Counted from the stretch's first letter, positions 15,066 to 22,332 are shown. The stretch is DNA of 31,012 bases from an uncultured Oscillospiraceae bacterium (GCA_910587205.1 CAJULZ010000014.1:1-31012), one strand, 5' to 3'. The notes: generated by a model from the sequence alone, not told the origin. Made by a program: numbers and translations.

Positions 15066-15142
15066 TGTAGGGGCGGATATGGTTTGCCCGGGGGTTTCCG
15101 CCGGGTTGGGTGGGACGCGGGCGCACAATGTGCGCCCCTACA
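15066..15142. repeat. 77-bp element with 10-bp terminal inverted repeats (MITE/REP-like)
   Basis: Ends are TGTAGGGGCG (15066-15075) and CGCCCCTACA (15133-15142), perfect inverted copies. Near the right end a second palindrome, GGGCGCAC-AAT-GTGCGCCC, spans 15119-15137. No coding capacity. The right end supplies the TAG stop codon of aroA, so the element changed or defined the C-terminus of EPSP synthase. Other copies cannot be seen in this window. Confidence 0.6.
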
Positions 15143-16385
15143 GGCCCCGTTTTAGCTTCCCGCCCAGCCGCGCGTATTCCTCCCAGAAGTTGGGGTAGGA
15201 TTTGGCAACGCACTCCGCCCCTGTAATGGTGACGGGCTTTTCGCACCGGGTGGCGGCGATGGCCGCCATCATGGCGATCCGGTGGTCGTTGAAGCTGTCC
15301 ACCGTTACACCCCCTGCCAGCGCTTCCTTCCCCTGGATGTTCAGGAAGTCCGGGCCCTCCTCCACGCATCCCCCCAGGGCGGACAGCGCCGCCGTGACGG
15401 AGGACAGCCGGTCGCTCTCTTTCATGCGCAGGCGGGCGGCGTTGGCCAGGCGGGTGGTTCCCCCCGTCCGCAGCGCTGCCATGGCCGCCAGGGGCGGGAC
15501 TAAATCGGGGGTGTTGGATACGTCCAGCTCCACGTCCCCCGCGCCGCTCAATTGGAGCGTCAGGTCCGTGACCACGCGGTCGCCCTGGAAGGAGAAAGGG
15601 TCCGCCCCGGCGGCAGTTACCGGATTGCCCAGGAATCCGGCCGCGTACCAGAACGCCGCCTGGGACCAGTCCGCCTCCACAACGGCGTCCGCCGCCCGGT
15701 AGATCTGGTTCCCATAGGGATGGTAGTGGGGGGGCAGGGACAGGGTGACGGGCATTTCCACCCCGAACTGGGCCATGGCCCGGAGGGTCATCTGAATGTA
15801 GCCCTCGCTCTCCAAGGGGGTGGTGGGGACAAGGGCCGACGGGCCGTCCAGCAGGGGCAGGGCGTACAGCAGGCCGGTAAAAAACTGGGAAGAGACGTTC
15901 CCCGGCAGGCGGTATTCCCCAGGGGTGAGCAGCCCCGCCACAGTGAGCACGCCGTCCTTCTGCGCGCAGGAAATCCCTTTCTCGTCAAACAGGTCGAAGT
16001 AGGGGTTGAGGGGACGCTCCATCAGCCGCCCCCGGCCGGTGAACACACCGCCCCCTCGCACCGCCAAGGCGATGGGGATCAGGAAGCGCAAGGTGGAACC
16101 GCTCTCCCCGCAGTCCAGATGGGGATAGGCCATGCGGCGCAGGGGGGACATGGCATTTGCCCCCATGCCCCGGACGGCGACGGTACTGCCGTCTATAGCA
16201 AACTCCGCCCCCAGCTCCCGCAGGCAGCGGATGGTGGCCTGGATGTCCTGGGAGAAGGCCACGTTGGAGATGACGCTCTCCCCCTGGGCCAGGGCGGCGG
16301 CGATGAGCAGCCGGTGGGCCTGGGACTTGGACGGGGGAGGCGTGACCGCTCCCGACAGTTTGGACGGGGTGATGGTGATGTTCAT
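15138..16385 (-). CDS. aroA: 3-phosphoshikimate 1-carboxyvinyltransferase (EPSP synthase)
   Basis: 415 residues, slightly short but complete. Transfers enolpyruvyl from PEP to shikimate 3-phosphate. Lys20-Ser21 and Arg25 in PPPSKSQAHR bind substrate; LDCGESGSTLRFL, the RPLNPYFD region, DWSQAAFWYAAG, RMKESDRLS and DSFNDHRIAMM follow in the normal order. The ATG at 16385 has GGAGG six bases upstream. It lies 124 bp after aroB. The stop codon lies within the terminal repeat of the 77-bp element, so the last residues (KLKRGL) may differ from relatives. Confidence 0.96.
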   Translation of the reverse strand: MNITITPSKLSGAVTPPPSKSQAHRLLIAAALAQGESVISNVAFSQDIQATIRCLRELGAEFAIDGSTVAVRGMGANAMSPLRRMAYPHLDCGESGSTLRFLIPIALAVRGGGVFTGRGRLMERPLNPYFDLFDEKGISCAQKDGVLTVAGLLTPGEYRLPGNVSSQFFTGLLYALPLLDGPSALVPTTPLESEGYIQMTLRAMAQFGVEMPVTLSLPPHYHPYGNQIYRAADAVVEADWSQAAFWYAAGFLGNPVTAAGADPFSFQGDRVVTDLTLQLSGAGDVELDVSNTPDLVPPLAAMAALRTGGTTRLANAARLRMKESDRLSSVTAALSALGGCVEEGPDFLNIQGKEALAGGVTVDSFNDHRIAMMAAIAATRCEKPVTITGAECVAKSYPNFWEEYARLGGKLKRGL

Positions 16386-16439
16386 AGGGAACCTCCATTC
16401 GAAAAAAGGCTGGGACCGAACCGGGACAGGGGGGCAATG

Positions 16440-16465
16440 CGCACCCGCCCGATGACCGGGGTGCG
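16440..16465. other. Stem-loop between aroB and aroA
   Basis: CGCACCC (16440-16446) pairs with GGGTGCG (16459-16465), with a further CCCG/CGGG pairing inside. No T-run follows directly, so it is not a clear terminator. It may be a processing or stability element. Confidence 0.4.
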
Positions 16466-16509
16466 TATCATTCAGGAGCACGGTGCGCGGCCCTGCAAGG
16501 CGCGGGCGT

Positions 16510-17583
16510 TCAGGGGAGGGAGCTGACCAGCCCCACCAGCTGTTTTTTGGGCAGCCGGCGGGGGACGGCGTGGCCGATCCTGTCCAGGAGGATCAGGGTG
16601 ATATCCGCCCCCGCCCCCTTCTTGTCCAGGCCGATGGCGGCGGCGTAGTCCTCTGCTGAGCAGGGGATGGACGTGGGCAGTCCCAGGGCGGCGCAAAGCG
16701 CCTCGATTTTTTGAGGGGTGTCCGCGGGGGTGACGCCCAAAAGCACCCCCAGCCTGGCAGCGGCGCACATGCCCGCCGCCACTGCCTCGCCGTGGGTCCA
16801 CTCCACGTAGCGCCCGGCCAGCTCGTAGGCGTGGCCCAGGGTGTGGCCGAAGTTCAAAATCATGCGGGCCCCGGTATCCCGCTCGTCCTCCATGACTACG
16901 CTGCGTTTTGCGCTGCAACAAGTATACAAAATGTGTTCGATATCTGCCGCCAACTCCTCCCGGGAGGGGCGCGCGGCCAGGGAATCGAAAAAGTCCCCAT
17001 CCCAGATGCAGCCGTACTTTACCACCTCCGCCATGCCGTCCATAAACTGGCGCAGGCCCAGGGTGTCCAGGGCATCCGGGTCCATGAGCACCAGGCGGGG
17101 CTGGTAGAAGGCCCCGGCCAGGTTTTTGCCGTGGGCCAGATCCACCGCCACCTTGCCGCCTACGCTGCTGTCCACCTGGGCCAGCAGGGTGGTGGGGAGC
17201 TGCACAAGGCCCACCCCCCGGAGGACGGTGGCGGCGGCAAAGCCCGCCAGGTCCCCCACTACGCCGCCCCCCAGGGCCACGACGCCATCGGTGCGGGTGA
17301 GGCCGAAGTCCATGAACTCCTCCCACAGCTGGGCCAGCAGGGAAGGGGTTTTGCTTGCCTCCCCAGCCGGGATGACCACGGCCCGGCATTCAAACCCGGA
17401 GGCTTCCAGACTGGCCTTCACCCGGTTATAGTAGAGCGGGCCCACGTTGGTGTCGGTGACAACTGCCAGCTTGACTGCCTTGGGCAGCACTGCCCGGACG
17501 CGTTCCCCCGCCTGGGGGAGCAGACCCCGCGCAATCAAAATGTCGTATTCCCGGCCCGGCAGGGCCACGGTGAGGGTTTTCAT
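16510..17583 (-). CDS. aroB: 3-dehydroquinate synthase
   Basis: 357 residues, normal. Cyclises DAHP to dehydroquinate using NAD+ and a divalent metal. NAD-binding GGGVVGDLAGFAAA, then LPTTLLAQVDSSVGGK, DGMAEVVKYG, and the metal ligands in NFGHTLGHAYE and WTHGEAVAAGM are all present. The ATG at 17583 has GAGGAGG eight bases upstream; a longer in-frame extension through the DUF6054 region is not the start. Second enzyme gene of the operon after aroF. Confidence 0.96.
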   Translation of the reverse strand: MKTLTVALPGREYDILIARGLLPQAGERVRAVLPKAVKLAVVTDTNVGPLYYNRVKASLEASGFECRAVVIPAGEASKTPSLLAQLWEEFMDFGLTRTDGVVALGGGVVGDLAGFAAATVLRGVGLVQLPTTLLAQVDSSVGGKVAVDLAHGKNLAGAFYQPRLVLMDPDALDTLGLRQFMDGMAEVVKYGCIWDGDFFDSLAARPSREELAADIEHILYTCCSAKRSVVMEDERDTGARMILNFGHTLGHAYELAGRYVEWTHGEAVAAGMCAAARLGVLLGVTPADTPQKIEALCAALGLPTSIPCSAEDYAAAIGLDKKGAGADITLILLDRIGHAVPRRLPKKQLVGLVSSLP

Positions 17584-17633
17584 GGTGGAAACCTCCTCGC
17601 GTTGAACGCAAATTGTTATTTTCGGCGCAGACG

Positions 17634-17966
17634 CTACAAATCGTTGACTACTTCGGCCAGGGTGTCCAGAAAGGCTTCCTCTCCCCAGGTGTTCATCTTG
17701 AAAAACATGGCTTGGCTGCCCCCGGCGGTGATGGCGGTAAGGTGGAGCCGGTTCCCCTCCCCCGCCAGGGTGAGGCACATGGCCACCCGGTTGCCGCCCA
17801 TGGCGCTGTACCGCTCGTACATCCGCACCGACACCTGGACAGGGCCGATGGAGAAGTCCGAGCGGTCCTCCAATGTGGCGGACATACTCCCGTTCAGCAC
17901 GGCCTGGTCCAGCCGCCACAGAATGTCGTCAAAATCCCCGGTGAGGGTGCGTTCCAATTTTGCCAT
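17634..17966 (-). CDS. DUF6054-like small cytosolic protein
   Basis: 110 residues, no signal or membrane segment. The pattern of MAKLERTLTGDFDDILWRL at the start, SVRMYERYSAMGGNRVAM in the middle and ITAGGSQAMFFKMNTWGEEA near the end resembles the clostridial family I recall as DUF6054. Function is unknown. It sits between aroF and aroB, 21 bp after the aroF stop, so it is cotranscribed with the aromatic genes. A regulatory or accessory role there is only an inference from position. Confidence 0.65.
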   Translation of the reverse strand: MAKLERTLTGDFDDILWRLDQAVLNGSMSATLEDRSDFSIGPVQVSVRMYERYSAMGGNRVAMCLTLAGEGNRLHLTAITAGGSQAMFFKMNTWGEEAFLDTLAEVVNDL

Positions 17967-17987
17967 AATGATCCCCCTTTCCCAATG

Positions 17988-19010
17988 TCAGACCAGTTTC
18001 TTCCCCGTCAAGTCAATCAGCGGGTTCAGACGGCCCATCAGGTGCCGGAACTTCTCCGGGGTGAGGGACTGGGCCCCGTCGCACTTGGCGCAGGGCGGGT
18101 CGTTGTGAACCTCCACCATCAGGCCGTCCGCCCCCACCGCCACGGCGGCCATGGCCAGCGGCTCCACCATCCAGTACATTCCCGCCGCGTGGGAGGGATC
18201 CACCACGATGGGCAGGTGGCTCATTTTCCGGATGGCCGGGATGGCGGACAGGTCTAAGGTGTTGCGTGTATAGGTCTCGAAGGTGCGCACCCCCCGCTCG
18301 CACAAAATCACGTTCTCATTGCCCGCGGCCATAATGTATTCCGCTGACATGATCCACTCCTCATAGGTGTTGGACAGGCCCCGCTTCAGCAAAACGGGCT
18401 TGGACAGCCGGCCCACCTCTTTCAGCAGGTCGAAGTTCTGCATGTTCCGGGCGCCGATCTGCACCAGATCCACCTTTTCCTCGAACAGCTCGCAGTACCG
18501 GGGGGCCATGATCTCGGACACGATGGGCAGGCCCGTGGCGGCCTTGGCCTCCAGCAGCAGCTCCAGCCCGTCCGCCCCCATGCCCTGGAAAGAGTAGGGC
18601 GACGTGCGGGGCTTGAACGCGCCCCCCCGCAGCAGGGCTGCCCCCGCGGCCTTCACATCCTGGGCCACGCCGGTGATCTGCGCCTCGCTCTCCACCGAGC
18701 AGGGGCCGGCGATGACGGTGAACCTGTCCCCGCCGCCGATGGGCACGCCGGATACGTCCACCACCGTGTCCTCCGGGTGGAATTTGCGGTTAGCCTTCTT
18801 GTAGGGCTCCTGCACCCGCATGATCCGCTCTACGTCGTTGTTCATGGACAGCTTGTCCATGTCGATGTGGGCGGTGTCCCCCACCAGCCCCAGGATGGAA
18901 CAGCCCACGCCGTTGGTGATGCCCACGGTGACGCCATGGTCCTGCTCCAGCTTGGCCACAAGGGCCTGGATCTTTTCCTGGCTGACGCCGGGTTTCATAA
19001 CGATTACCAT
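17988..19010 (-). CDS. aroF: 3-deoxy-7-phosphoheptulonate (DAHP) synthase, type I beta with ferredoxin-like N-domain
   Basis: 340 residues. Condenses PEP with erythrose 4-phosphate, the entry step of the shikimate pathway. Residues 1-65 are the ferredoxin-like regulatory domain (MVIVMKPGVSQEKIQALVAK) known from the Thermotoga-type enzyme, where it mediates aromatic feedback. The catalytic barrel (90-340) has VIAGPCSVESE, LLRGGAFKPRTSPYSFQG, QIGARNMQNF, PVLLKRG, ILCERGVRTFE, VVDPSHAAG and GADGLMVEVH. The ATG at 19010 has AGGGAG eight bases upstream. It is first in the operon, directly after the Phe-rich leader peptide and terminator, so it should be controlled by attenuation as well as by allostery. 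Confidence 0.95.
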   Translation of the reverse strand: MVIVMKPGVSQEKIQALVAKLEQDHGVTVGITNGVGCSILGLVGDTAHIDMDKLSMNNDVERIMRVQEPYKKANRKFHPEDTVVDVSGVPIGGGDRFTVIAGPCSVESEAQITGVAQDVKAAGAALLRGGAFKPRTSPYSFQGMGADGLELLLEAKAATGLPIVSEIMAPRYCELFEEKVDLVQIGARNMQNFDLLKEVGRLSKPVLLKRGLSNTYEEWIMSAEYIMAAGNENVILCERGVRTFETYTRNTLDLSAIPAIRKMSHLPIVVDPSHAAGMYWMVEPLAMAAVAVGADGLMVEVHNDPPCAKCDGAQSLTPEKFRHLMGRLNPLIDLTGKKLV

Positions 19011-19028
19011 ATTGAAAACTCCCTTTTT

Positions 19029-19075
19029 AAAATATAAAGAAGCCCATGGCCCCGCGATACGCGGTCCATGAGCTT
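19029..19075 (-). terminator. Attenuator terminator in the aroF leader
   Basis: In the transcript, AAGC-T-CATGG-A-CCGCG pairs with CGCGG-GG-CCATG-G-GCTT around a TAT loop (19075..19040), and CTTTATATTTT follows. It lies about 20 bp before the aroF ribosome site. Its 5' arm contains GCTCATG (19073..19067), which is also complementary to the leader-peptide stop region. Confidence 0.82.
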
Positions 19076-19126
19076 CCCAAACGTACACAAATCCAGGCGG
19101 GGCCGCCGGACGGCCCCCTGCTCATG
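19067..19126 (-). promoter_or_regulatory. Predicted antiterminator pairing in the aroF leader
   Basis: CATGAGC at the leader stop codon (19126..19120) is perfectly complementary to GCTCATG in the terminator 5' arm (19073..19067). The pairing would enclose a 7-bp GC hairpin (19117..19099) and exclude the terminator. A ribosome that finishes the leader covers CATGAGC and permits termination; one stalled at the Phe codons leaves it free. Confidence 0.72.
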
Positions 19127-19217
19127 CGCCGCGTTTTCCCACGCCAAAACAGCCGGACACGGTAAATCGAGTCCAGCCAAAGGAAAAGGTGAAGCTGTGG
19201 GTGTGAGAACGGGTCAT
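19122..19217 (-). CDS. Phe-rich leader peptide of the aroF operon, 31 residues
   Basis: A short gene ATG (19217) to TGA (19122) with GAGAGG seven bases before the start. The product begins MTRSHTHS and continues FTFSFGWTRFTVSG from residue 9; it holds five Phe (9, 11, 13, 18, 24) and one Trp (15) but no Tyr. It begins about 25 nt after the predicted transcription start and its stop codon lies inside one arm of the antiterminator. I infer that its translation senses charged tRNA-Phe, and perhaps tRNA-Trp, and has no function as a protein. Confidence 0.78.
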   Translation of the reverse strand: MTRSHTHSFTFSFGWTRFTVSGCFGVGKRGA

Positions 19218-19248
19218 AGGGATACCTCTCAGCAATTGGATTGGAGTC

Positions 19249-19277
19249 ATTATACACTTTAGGAGGGTAAAATGCAA
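19249..19277 (-). promoter_or_regulatory. SigA promoter of the aroF leader and aromatic operon
   Basis: TTGCAT (19277..19272), 17-bp spacer, TATAAT (19254..19249) on the minus strand. Transcription should begin near 19242, about 25 nt before the leader peptide start. The -35 touches the weak terminator of the upstream gene. Confidence 0.82.
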
Positions 19278-19292
19278 GCGCTTTTTAAGCGC
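19278..19292 (-). terminator. Weak terminator at the end of the DUF1461-like gene
   Basis: GCGCTT and AAGCGC form a 6-bp hairpin around the TAA stop codon, followed in the transcript by TTGCATTTT. The T-rich part is also the -35 of the aroF promoter. Confidence 0.35.
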
Positions 19293-19938
19293 GCCTGCCC
19301 CGCCGCAGATCCCAGAGGATGAGGACGGCGCAGCCGGTGATCAGAAGGACCAGGGTCAGAATGGCGCAGTTCCGGAAAAGCTCCTGAGGCAGGATATTGA
19401 TGATCTGGTCCGTGCGGGGGTCGAACAGCCAGTTGTCCTTGCCGGGGAAGAACAGGACGTGAAACGCCACAAAGGCCCGATTGAAGTCCAGCGCCGCCAG
19501 GGCGCCCACCAGCAGGAACACGCCGCCGAACCCTGCCCCCGCCCAGAAGCCGGGACCCCGGCCCAGGGGCCGCGCCGGGGTTCGCCCGCTGAGCCGGGCG
19601 TACAGCAAAGCGGCCGCCAGCAGGGCCAGGGACGCGCCCAGCACCCGCAGGTCCAGCAGGAACAGCGCCCGCACGTCGGTGAAATGGCTTTTGCCGCTCT
19701 CCGACCAGTGCAGCGCGCCGGTGGAAAATTCCTCCGCGCCCAAGCAGTAGTCCAGCATCTCGTCAAAGGCGGTTTTGATCTCGCTCTCCGTCAGGCCCGT
19801 ACGGGCCTCCAGGCCCAGGGGGGCGATGTGGGCGTAGTAGAAGGGGCGGCAGAGGATGGGGGCCGCGATGGCGGCGGTGAGCAGGGACAGGGCGGTCAAA
19901 ACGGCCAGCACCCCGCACAACAGTTTACTGGGCTTCAT
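19285..19938 (-). CDS. DUF1461 / TIGR01906-like integral membrane protein
   Basis: 217 residues with four main hydrophobic segments: one at the N-terminus (LLCGVLAVLTALSLLTAAIA), two in the middle and one near the C-terminus. The signature FVAFHVLFFPGKDNW and the following FDPRTDQIINILPQELF match the clostridial membrane family I recall as DUF1461 (TIGR01906). Related proteins in Gram-positives have been linked to lipoprotein acyl transfer (Lit-like), which makes that a possibility here but not a call. The ATG overlaps the upstream gene's stop by four bases, so the two are coupled. Confidence 0.75.
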   Translation of the reverse strand: MKPSKLLCGVLAVLTALSLLTAAIAAPILCRPFYYAHIAPLGLEARTGLTESEIKTAFDEMLDYCLGAEEFSTGALHWSESGKSHFTDVRALFLLDLRVLGASLALLAAALLYARLSGRTPARPLGRGPGFWAGAGFGGVFLLVGALAALDFNRAFVAFHVLFFPGKDNWLFDPRTDQIINILPQELFRNCAILTLVLLITGCAVLILWDLRRGRRA

Positions 19939-20591
19939 AAGGGAGCCTCCTTTTCCGGAAGGGCGGACAGGGCAATGAGCGCTTGGGAGGGGAGATAAAA
20001 CAGCCACATCCCCACCGAGGCGGCAGAATACAGGGGGGAGGGGGCGGGCAGGGCGTTGAACAGCCCCACGCAGACATCGCACCCCACAAACAGGGCCAGC
20101 CCCAGGGCGAACAGCCGCCCTGGACGGCCCTTCACCGTCCAGGCCAGGATGGTATTGGACAGCAGCTGGGAAAAATACAGCCCCGCCAGCAGGTTCAGCG
20201 GATTTGCAAGATGCAGGATATATAATCCAAGCTCCGTCCCCAGCGCCAGCCCCGCCCGCAGGGGATAGGCGGCGGGCGCGCCGCCCCGCCGCAGGCGGAG
20301 GTAATAGGCCGTCTGCACGCACAGGAACAGGGCGATGCCTAAGGGGTAGCAGTCGTTGCGCACCAGCAGGAACCAGTCCGCCCCGGCGGTGAGGGCCAGG
20401 GCCAGCGGCACCAGCTTGTCCCCGCCCCATTTGGCGCAGGCCGGCAGGGAAAAGCCAAGGCACAGCAGGATCCCGGCGTATTTGACGGGGACGGCGGCCC
20501 CGCCCCGGCCGGCGAGGTCCAGGGCCAGGAAGACGGCGTAGAGCGCGCCCTCCGCAGCCAGGAAGGCGGCGGTGTATTTCGTTCGCTCCAA
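19935..20591 (-). CDS. Polytopic membrane protein, possibly YhhN/TMEM86-like
   Basis: 218 residues, about eight hydrophobic segments. The layout with KYAGILLCLGFSLPA, a charged turn, ALALTAGADWFLLVRNDCYP and then a segment ending in QTAYYLRL resembles the YhhN / lysoplasmalogenase fold, but the resemblance is weak. I choose the TTG at 20591 because AGGGGGG lies six bases upstream; the frame extends to 20702 but without a ribosome site and through the promoter. It overlaps the DUF1461-like gene by four bases. Function open. Confidence 0.6.
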   Translation of the reverse strand: MERTKYTAAFLAAEGALYAVFLALDLAGRGGAAVPVKYAGILLCLGFSLPACAKWGGDKLVPLALALTAGADWFLLVRNDCYPLGIALFLCVQTAYYLRLRRGGAPAAYPLRAGLALGTELGLYILHLANPLNLLAGLYFSQLLSNTILAWTVKGRPGRLFALGLALFVGCDVCVGLFNALPAPSPLYSAASVGMWLFYLPSQALIALSALPEKEAPL

Positions 20592-20621
20592 GGCGGGCCC
20601 CCCTCTCCGGCGTTTGGGGAG

Positions 20622-20650
20622 AGTATACCACGTTTGGTGGAAAAAGGGAA
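20622..20650 (-). promoter_or_regulatory. Candidate promoter for the membrane-protein pair
   Basis: TATACT (20627..20622) with a poor -35 TTCCCT (20650..20645) 17 bp upstream on the minus strand. A small inverted repeat, CCAC-GTTTG-GTGG (20628-20640), lies in the spacer and could be an operator. Confidence 0.45.
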
Positions 20651-20657
20651 GGGGGCA

Positions 20658-20686
20658 TTGACAGGGGAGGCCGGGGGTAGTATACT
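20658..20686 (+). promoter_or_regulatory. Consensus SigA promoter of the structured leader / MFS gene
   Basis: TTGACA (20658-20663), exactly 17 bp, TATACT (20681-20686). It is the best promoter in the window. Transcription should start near 20693, some 330 bp before the MFS start codon. Confidence 0.88.
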
Positions 20687-20692
20687 GAACGC

Positions 20693-20941
20693 AATTTCTC
20701 AAAGGGAGGATGCGGAAGCCGTGTTGCTGCTTGATTTGTTTTAGGCCCGTTTAAATGTAATGTATGGAAGCGGGGCGCGCCATGGGCGGGCTTGGTTTTC
20801 TATGCGCAAAACGGCCTGCAAATCGAACGGACGCGCTTTTGCGACCCTTTGGCTGCCTGCCGCGCCACGCGGCGGGGCGGCTGCTAAGCGCTGCGTTTTT
20901 TGCGGGCCGGACCCCAACGGGGTCCGGCCCCGTTTCATTTT
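20693..20941 (+). ncRNA. Structured non-coding RNA or leader, class not recognised
   Basis: About 250 nt between a consensus promoter and a strong terminator, with no convincing gene. Hand pairing gives P1, GCGGAAGCC (20712-20720) with GGCTGCCTGC (20851-20860). P2 is GATTTG (20733-20738) with CAAATC (20819-20824), continued by GGCCCGTTT (20744-20752) with AAACGGCC (20809-20816). A small CGC-TTTT-GCG hairpin follows, then a GC-rich hairpin from 20854 that competes with the 3' strand of P1. An SD-like GGGAGG at 20704 precedes a possible 7-codon Leu-rich frame starting at GTG 20721. I matched it to no riboswitch, 6S, SRP, tmRNA or RNase P signature. Confidence 0.6.
20904..20941 (+). terminator. 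Terminator of the structured leader
   Basis: A perfect 12-bp stem, GGGCCGGACCCC with its complement around AAC (20904-20930), then CGTTTCATTTT. A weaker hairpin with T6 (about 20877-20901) lies just before it. It separates the leader from the MFS gene 80 bp downstream. Confidence 0.82.
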
Positions 20942-21022
20942 GAAATTGCGCCAGCCTTCCCGCCCGACATAAAAGGGAGGGCGGGGCGGGGCGTATGCGA
21001 TCTGTGAGAAAGGAAATAAAAT

Positions 21023-22297
21023 ATGGATACAAACAAGCCTTCCCAGGGGCTGTGGACCTGGGATTTCACCATTATCACCCTGGGGAGCGTGGTCTCCCTC
21101 ATCGGCGGCGTGCTGTCCAGCTTTGCCATGAGCATCATGGTGCTGGACTACACCGGTTCAGTGTTCTTCTACGCCCTGTTCAACGCCGCGTACCAGGTTC
21201 CCATGCTGGCGTGCCCGGTTCTGGCGGGACCCTACCTGGACCGGATGAGCCGGAAACGGGTCATCTACCGCCTGGACTTCCTGTCCGCCGGGCTGTTCGG
21301 GGCCCTGGCGCTGCTGCTGATGGGGGGCTGGTTCAGCTTCCCTGCGCTGCTGTGCTTCAATCTGCTGCGGGGAAGCATCGACAGCGTGTACATGGTGGCC
21401 TACGACAGCCTGTACCCCAATCTGGTGGCGAAGCACAACCTGTCCAAAGCCTATTCCATTTCCGGGATGCTGCAATCCATGATGCTGATGGCCTACCCCC
21501 TGGGGGCTATCGCCTATGACCTGCTGGGCGGCGTGGAGCCGCTGTTCGCCGTCAACGCGGTGTGCTTTTTTGCCGCCGCCTGCTTTGAGCGGTGCATCCG
21601 CCACGTGGAAACCCACATGGACTCCGCGCCCCCGGCGGACGGGGCGGGGGCTTTGAAACGCTTTGGCCGGGACCTCCGGGATGGGGTGGAGTACATCGCC
21701 GGGGAGAAGGGCCTGCTGGCAATCACGCTGTACTTTATGTTCTCCAACTTCACCGGGAACGGGGCGGGGCAGCTCCAGCTGCCCTTCTTCCGAAACCACG
21801 CGGAGCTGTTCGCCGCCTGGCCGGTGGCGGCGGCCACGCTGTACAGCATTGTGGCCACCTGCTCGGAAGCGGGCCGGGTGGTTGGGGGCTTTGTGCACTA
21901 CAAATTTACGCTGCCTCCGCAGAAAAAATTTGCCATTGCCATGACGATTTATGTGCTGATTAACCTGATTGACGGCATGATCCTGTTTCTGCCCGTCCCG
22001 GTTATGGCGGTGGTCTTCTTCGCCTATGGGATGCTGGGGGTGACGTCCTACAACATCCGCATCGCCGCCACCCAGTCCTACCTCCCCGACAACAAGCGGG
22101 CCCGGTTCAACGGGGCTTACCAGATGCTCACCGCGCTGGGTTCCCTGGGCGGCACCCTCCTGGCTGGGTTTTTGGCTGAGATTCTGCCTGAACGGGGCGT
22201 GATCCTGTTGTTCAGCGCGGTGGGGCTGTGCGCCGCGTGGGGATTCATTTTCCGCAGGCGGCGGGAGGTGGCCGCCATCTATAACCAGGAGGAATAA
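21023..22297 (+). CDS. Major facilitator superfamily transporter
   Basis: 424 residues with about twelve membrane segments. The loop between segments 2 and 3 reads GPYLDRMSRKRVIYRLD, the MFS motif A variant with conserved Asp and basic residues. A central cytoplasmic loop with KRFGRDLRDGVEYIAGEKGL and a basic C-tail (FRRRREVAAIYN) are typical of the MFS_3 type, whose members include exporters of siderophores and drugs. Substrate unknown. The ATG at 21023 has AAAGGAAA upstream. No strong promoter lies between the leader terminator and the gene, so expression probably depends on read-through of the structured leader. It is followed by a long hairpin terminator. Confidence 0.85.
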   Translation: MDTNKPSQGLWTWDFTIITLGSVVSLIGGVLSSFAMSIMVLDYTGSVFFYALFNAAYQVPMLACPVLAGPYLDRMSRKRVIYRLDFLSAGLFGALALLLMGGWFSFPALLCFNLLRGSIDSVYMVAYDSLYPNLVAKHNLSKAYSISGMLQSMMLMAYPLGAIAYDLLGGVEPLFAVNAVCFFAAACFERCIRHVETHMDSAPPADGAGALKRFGRDLRDGVEYIAGEKGLLAITLYFMFSNFTGNGAGQLQLPFFRNHAELFAAWPVAAATLYSIVATCSEAGRVVGGFVHYKFTLPPQKKFAIAMTIYVLINLIDGMILFLPVPVMAVVFFAYGMLGVTSYNIRIAATQSYLPDNKRARFNGAYQMLTALGSLGGTLLAGFLAEILPERGVILLFSAVGLCAAWGFIFRRRREVAAIYNQEE

Positions 22298-22299
22298 AG

Positions 22300-22332
22300 C
22301 AGCCGCAAAAAACATGCTGTTTTTTGCGGCTG
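22300..22332. terminator. Bidirectional-looking terminator after the MFS gene
   Basis: A perfect 15-bp inverted repeat, CAGCCGCAAAAAACA with its complement and a TGC loop. The A- and T-tracts lie within the stem, so a shorter hairpin followed by T6 can form on the plus strand. Confidence 0.8.

Noticed and set aside
19027..19257. A 76-codon frame over the aroF leader, also rich in aromatics
   Set aside because: Its start lies in the -10 box, so it would not be on the transcript; the 31-codon frame has a proper ribosome site.
20701..20758. Cys-rich 14-codon frame starting at the ATG right after GGGAGG
   Set aside because: No spacing between the ribosome site and ATG; kept only as a remark beside the Leu-rich alternative.
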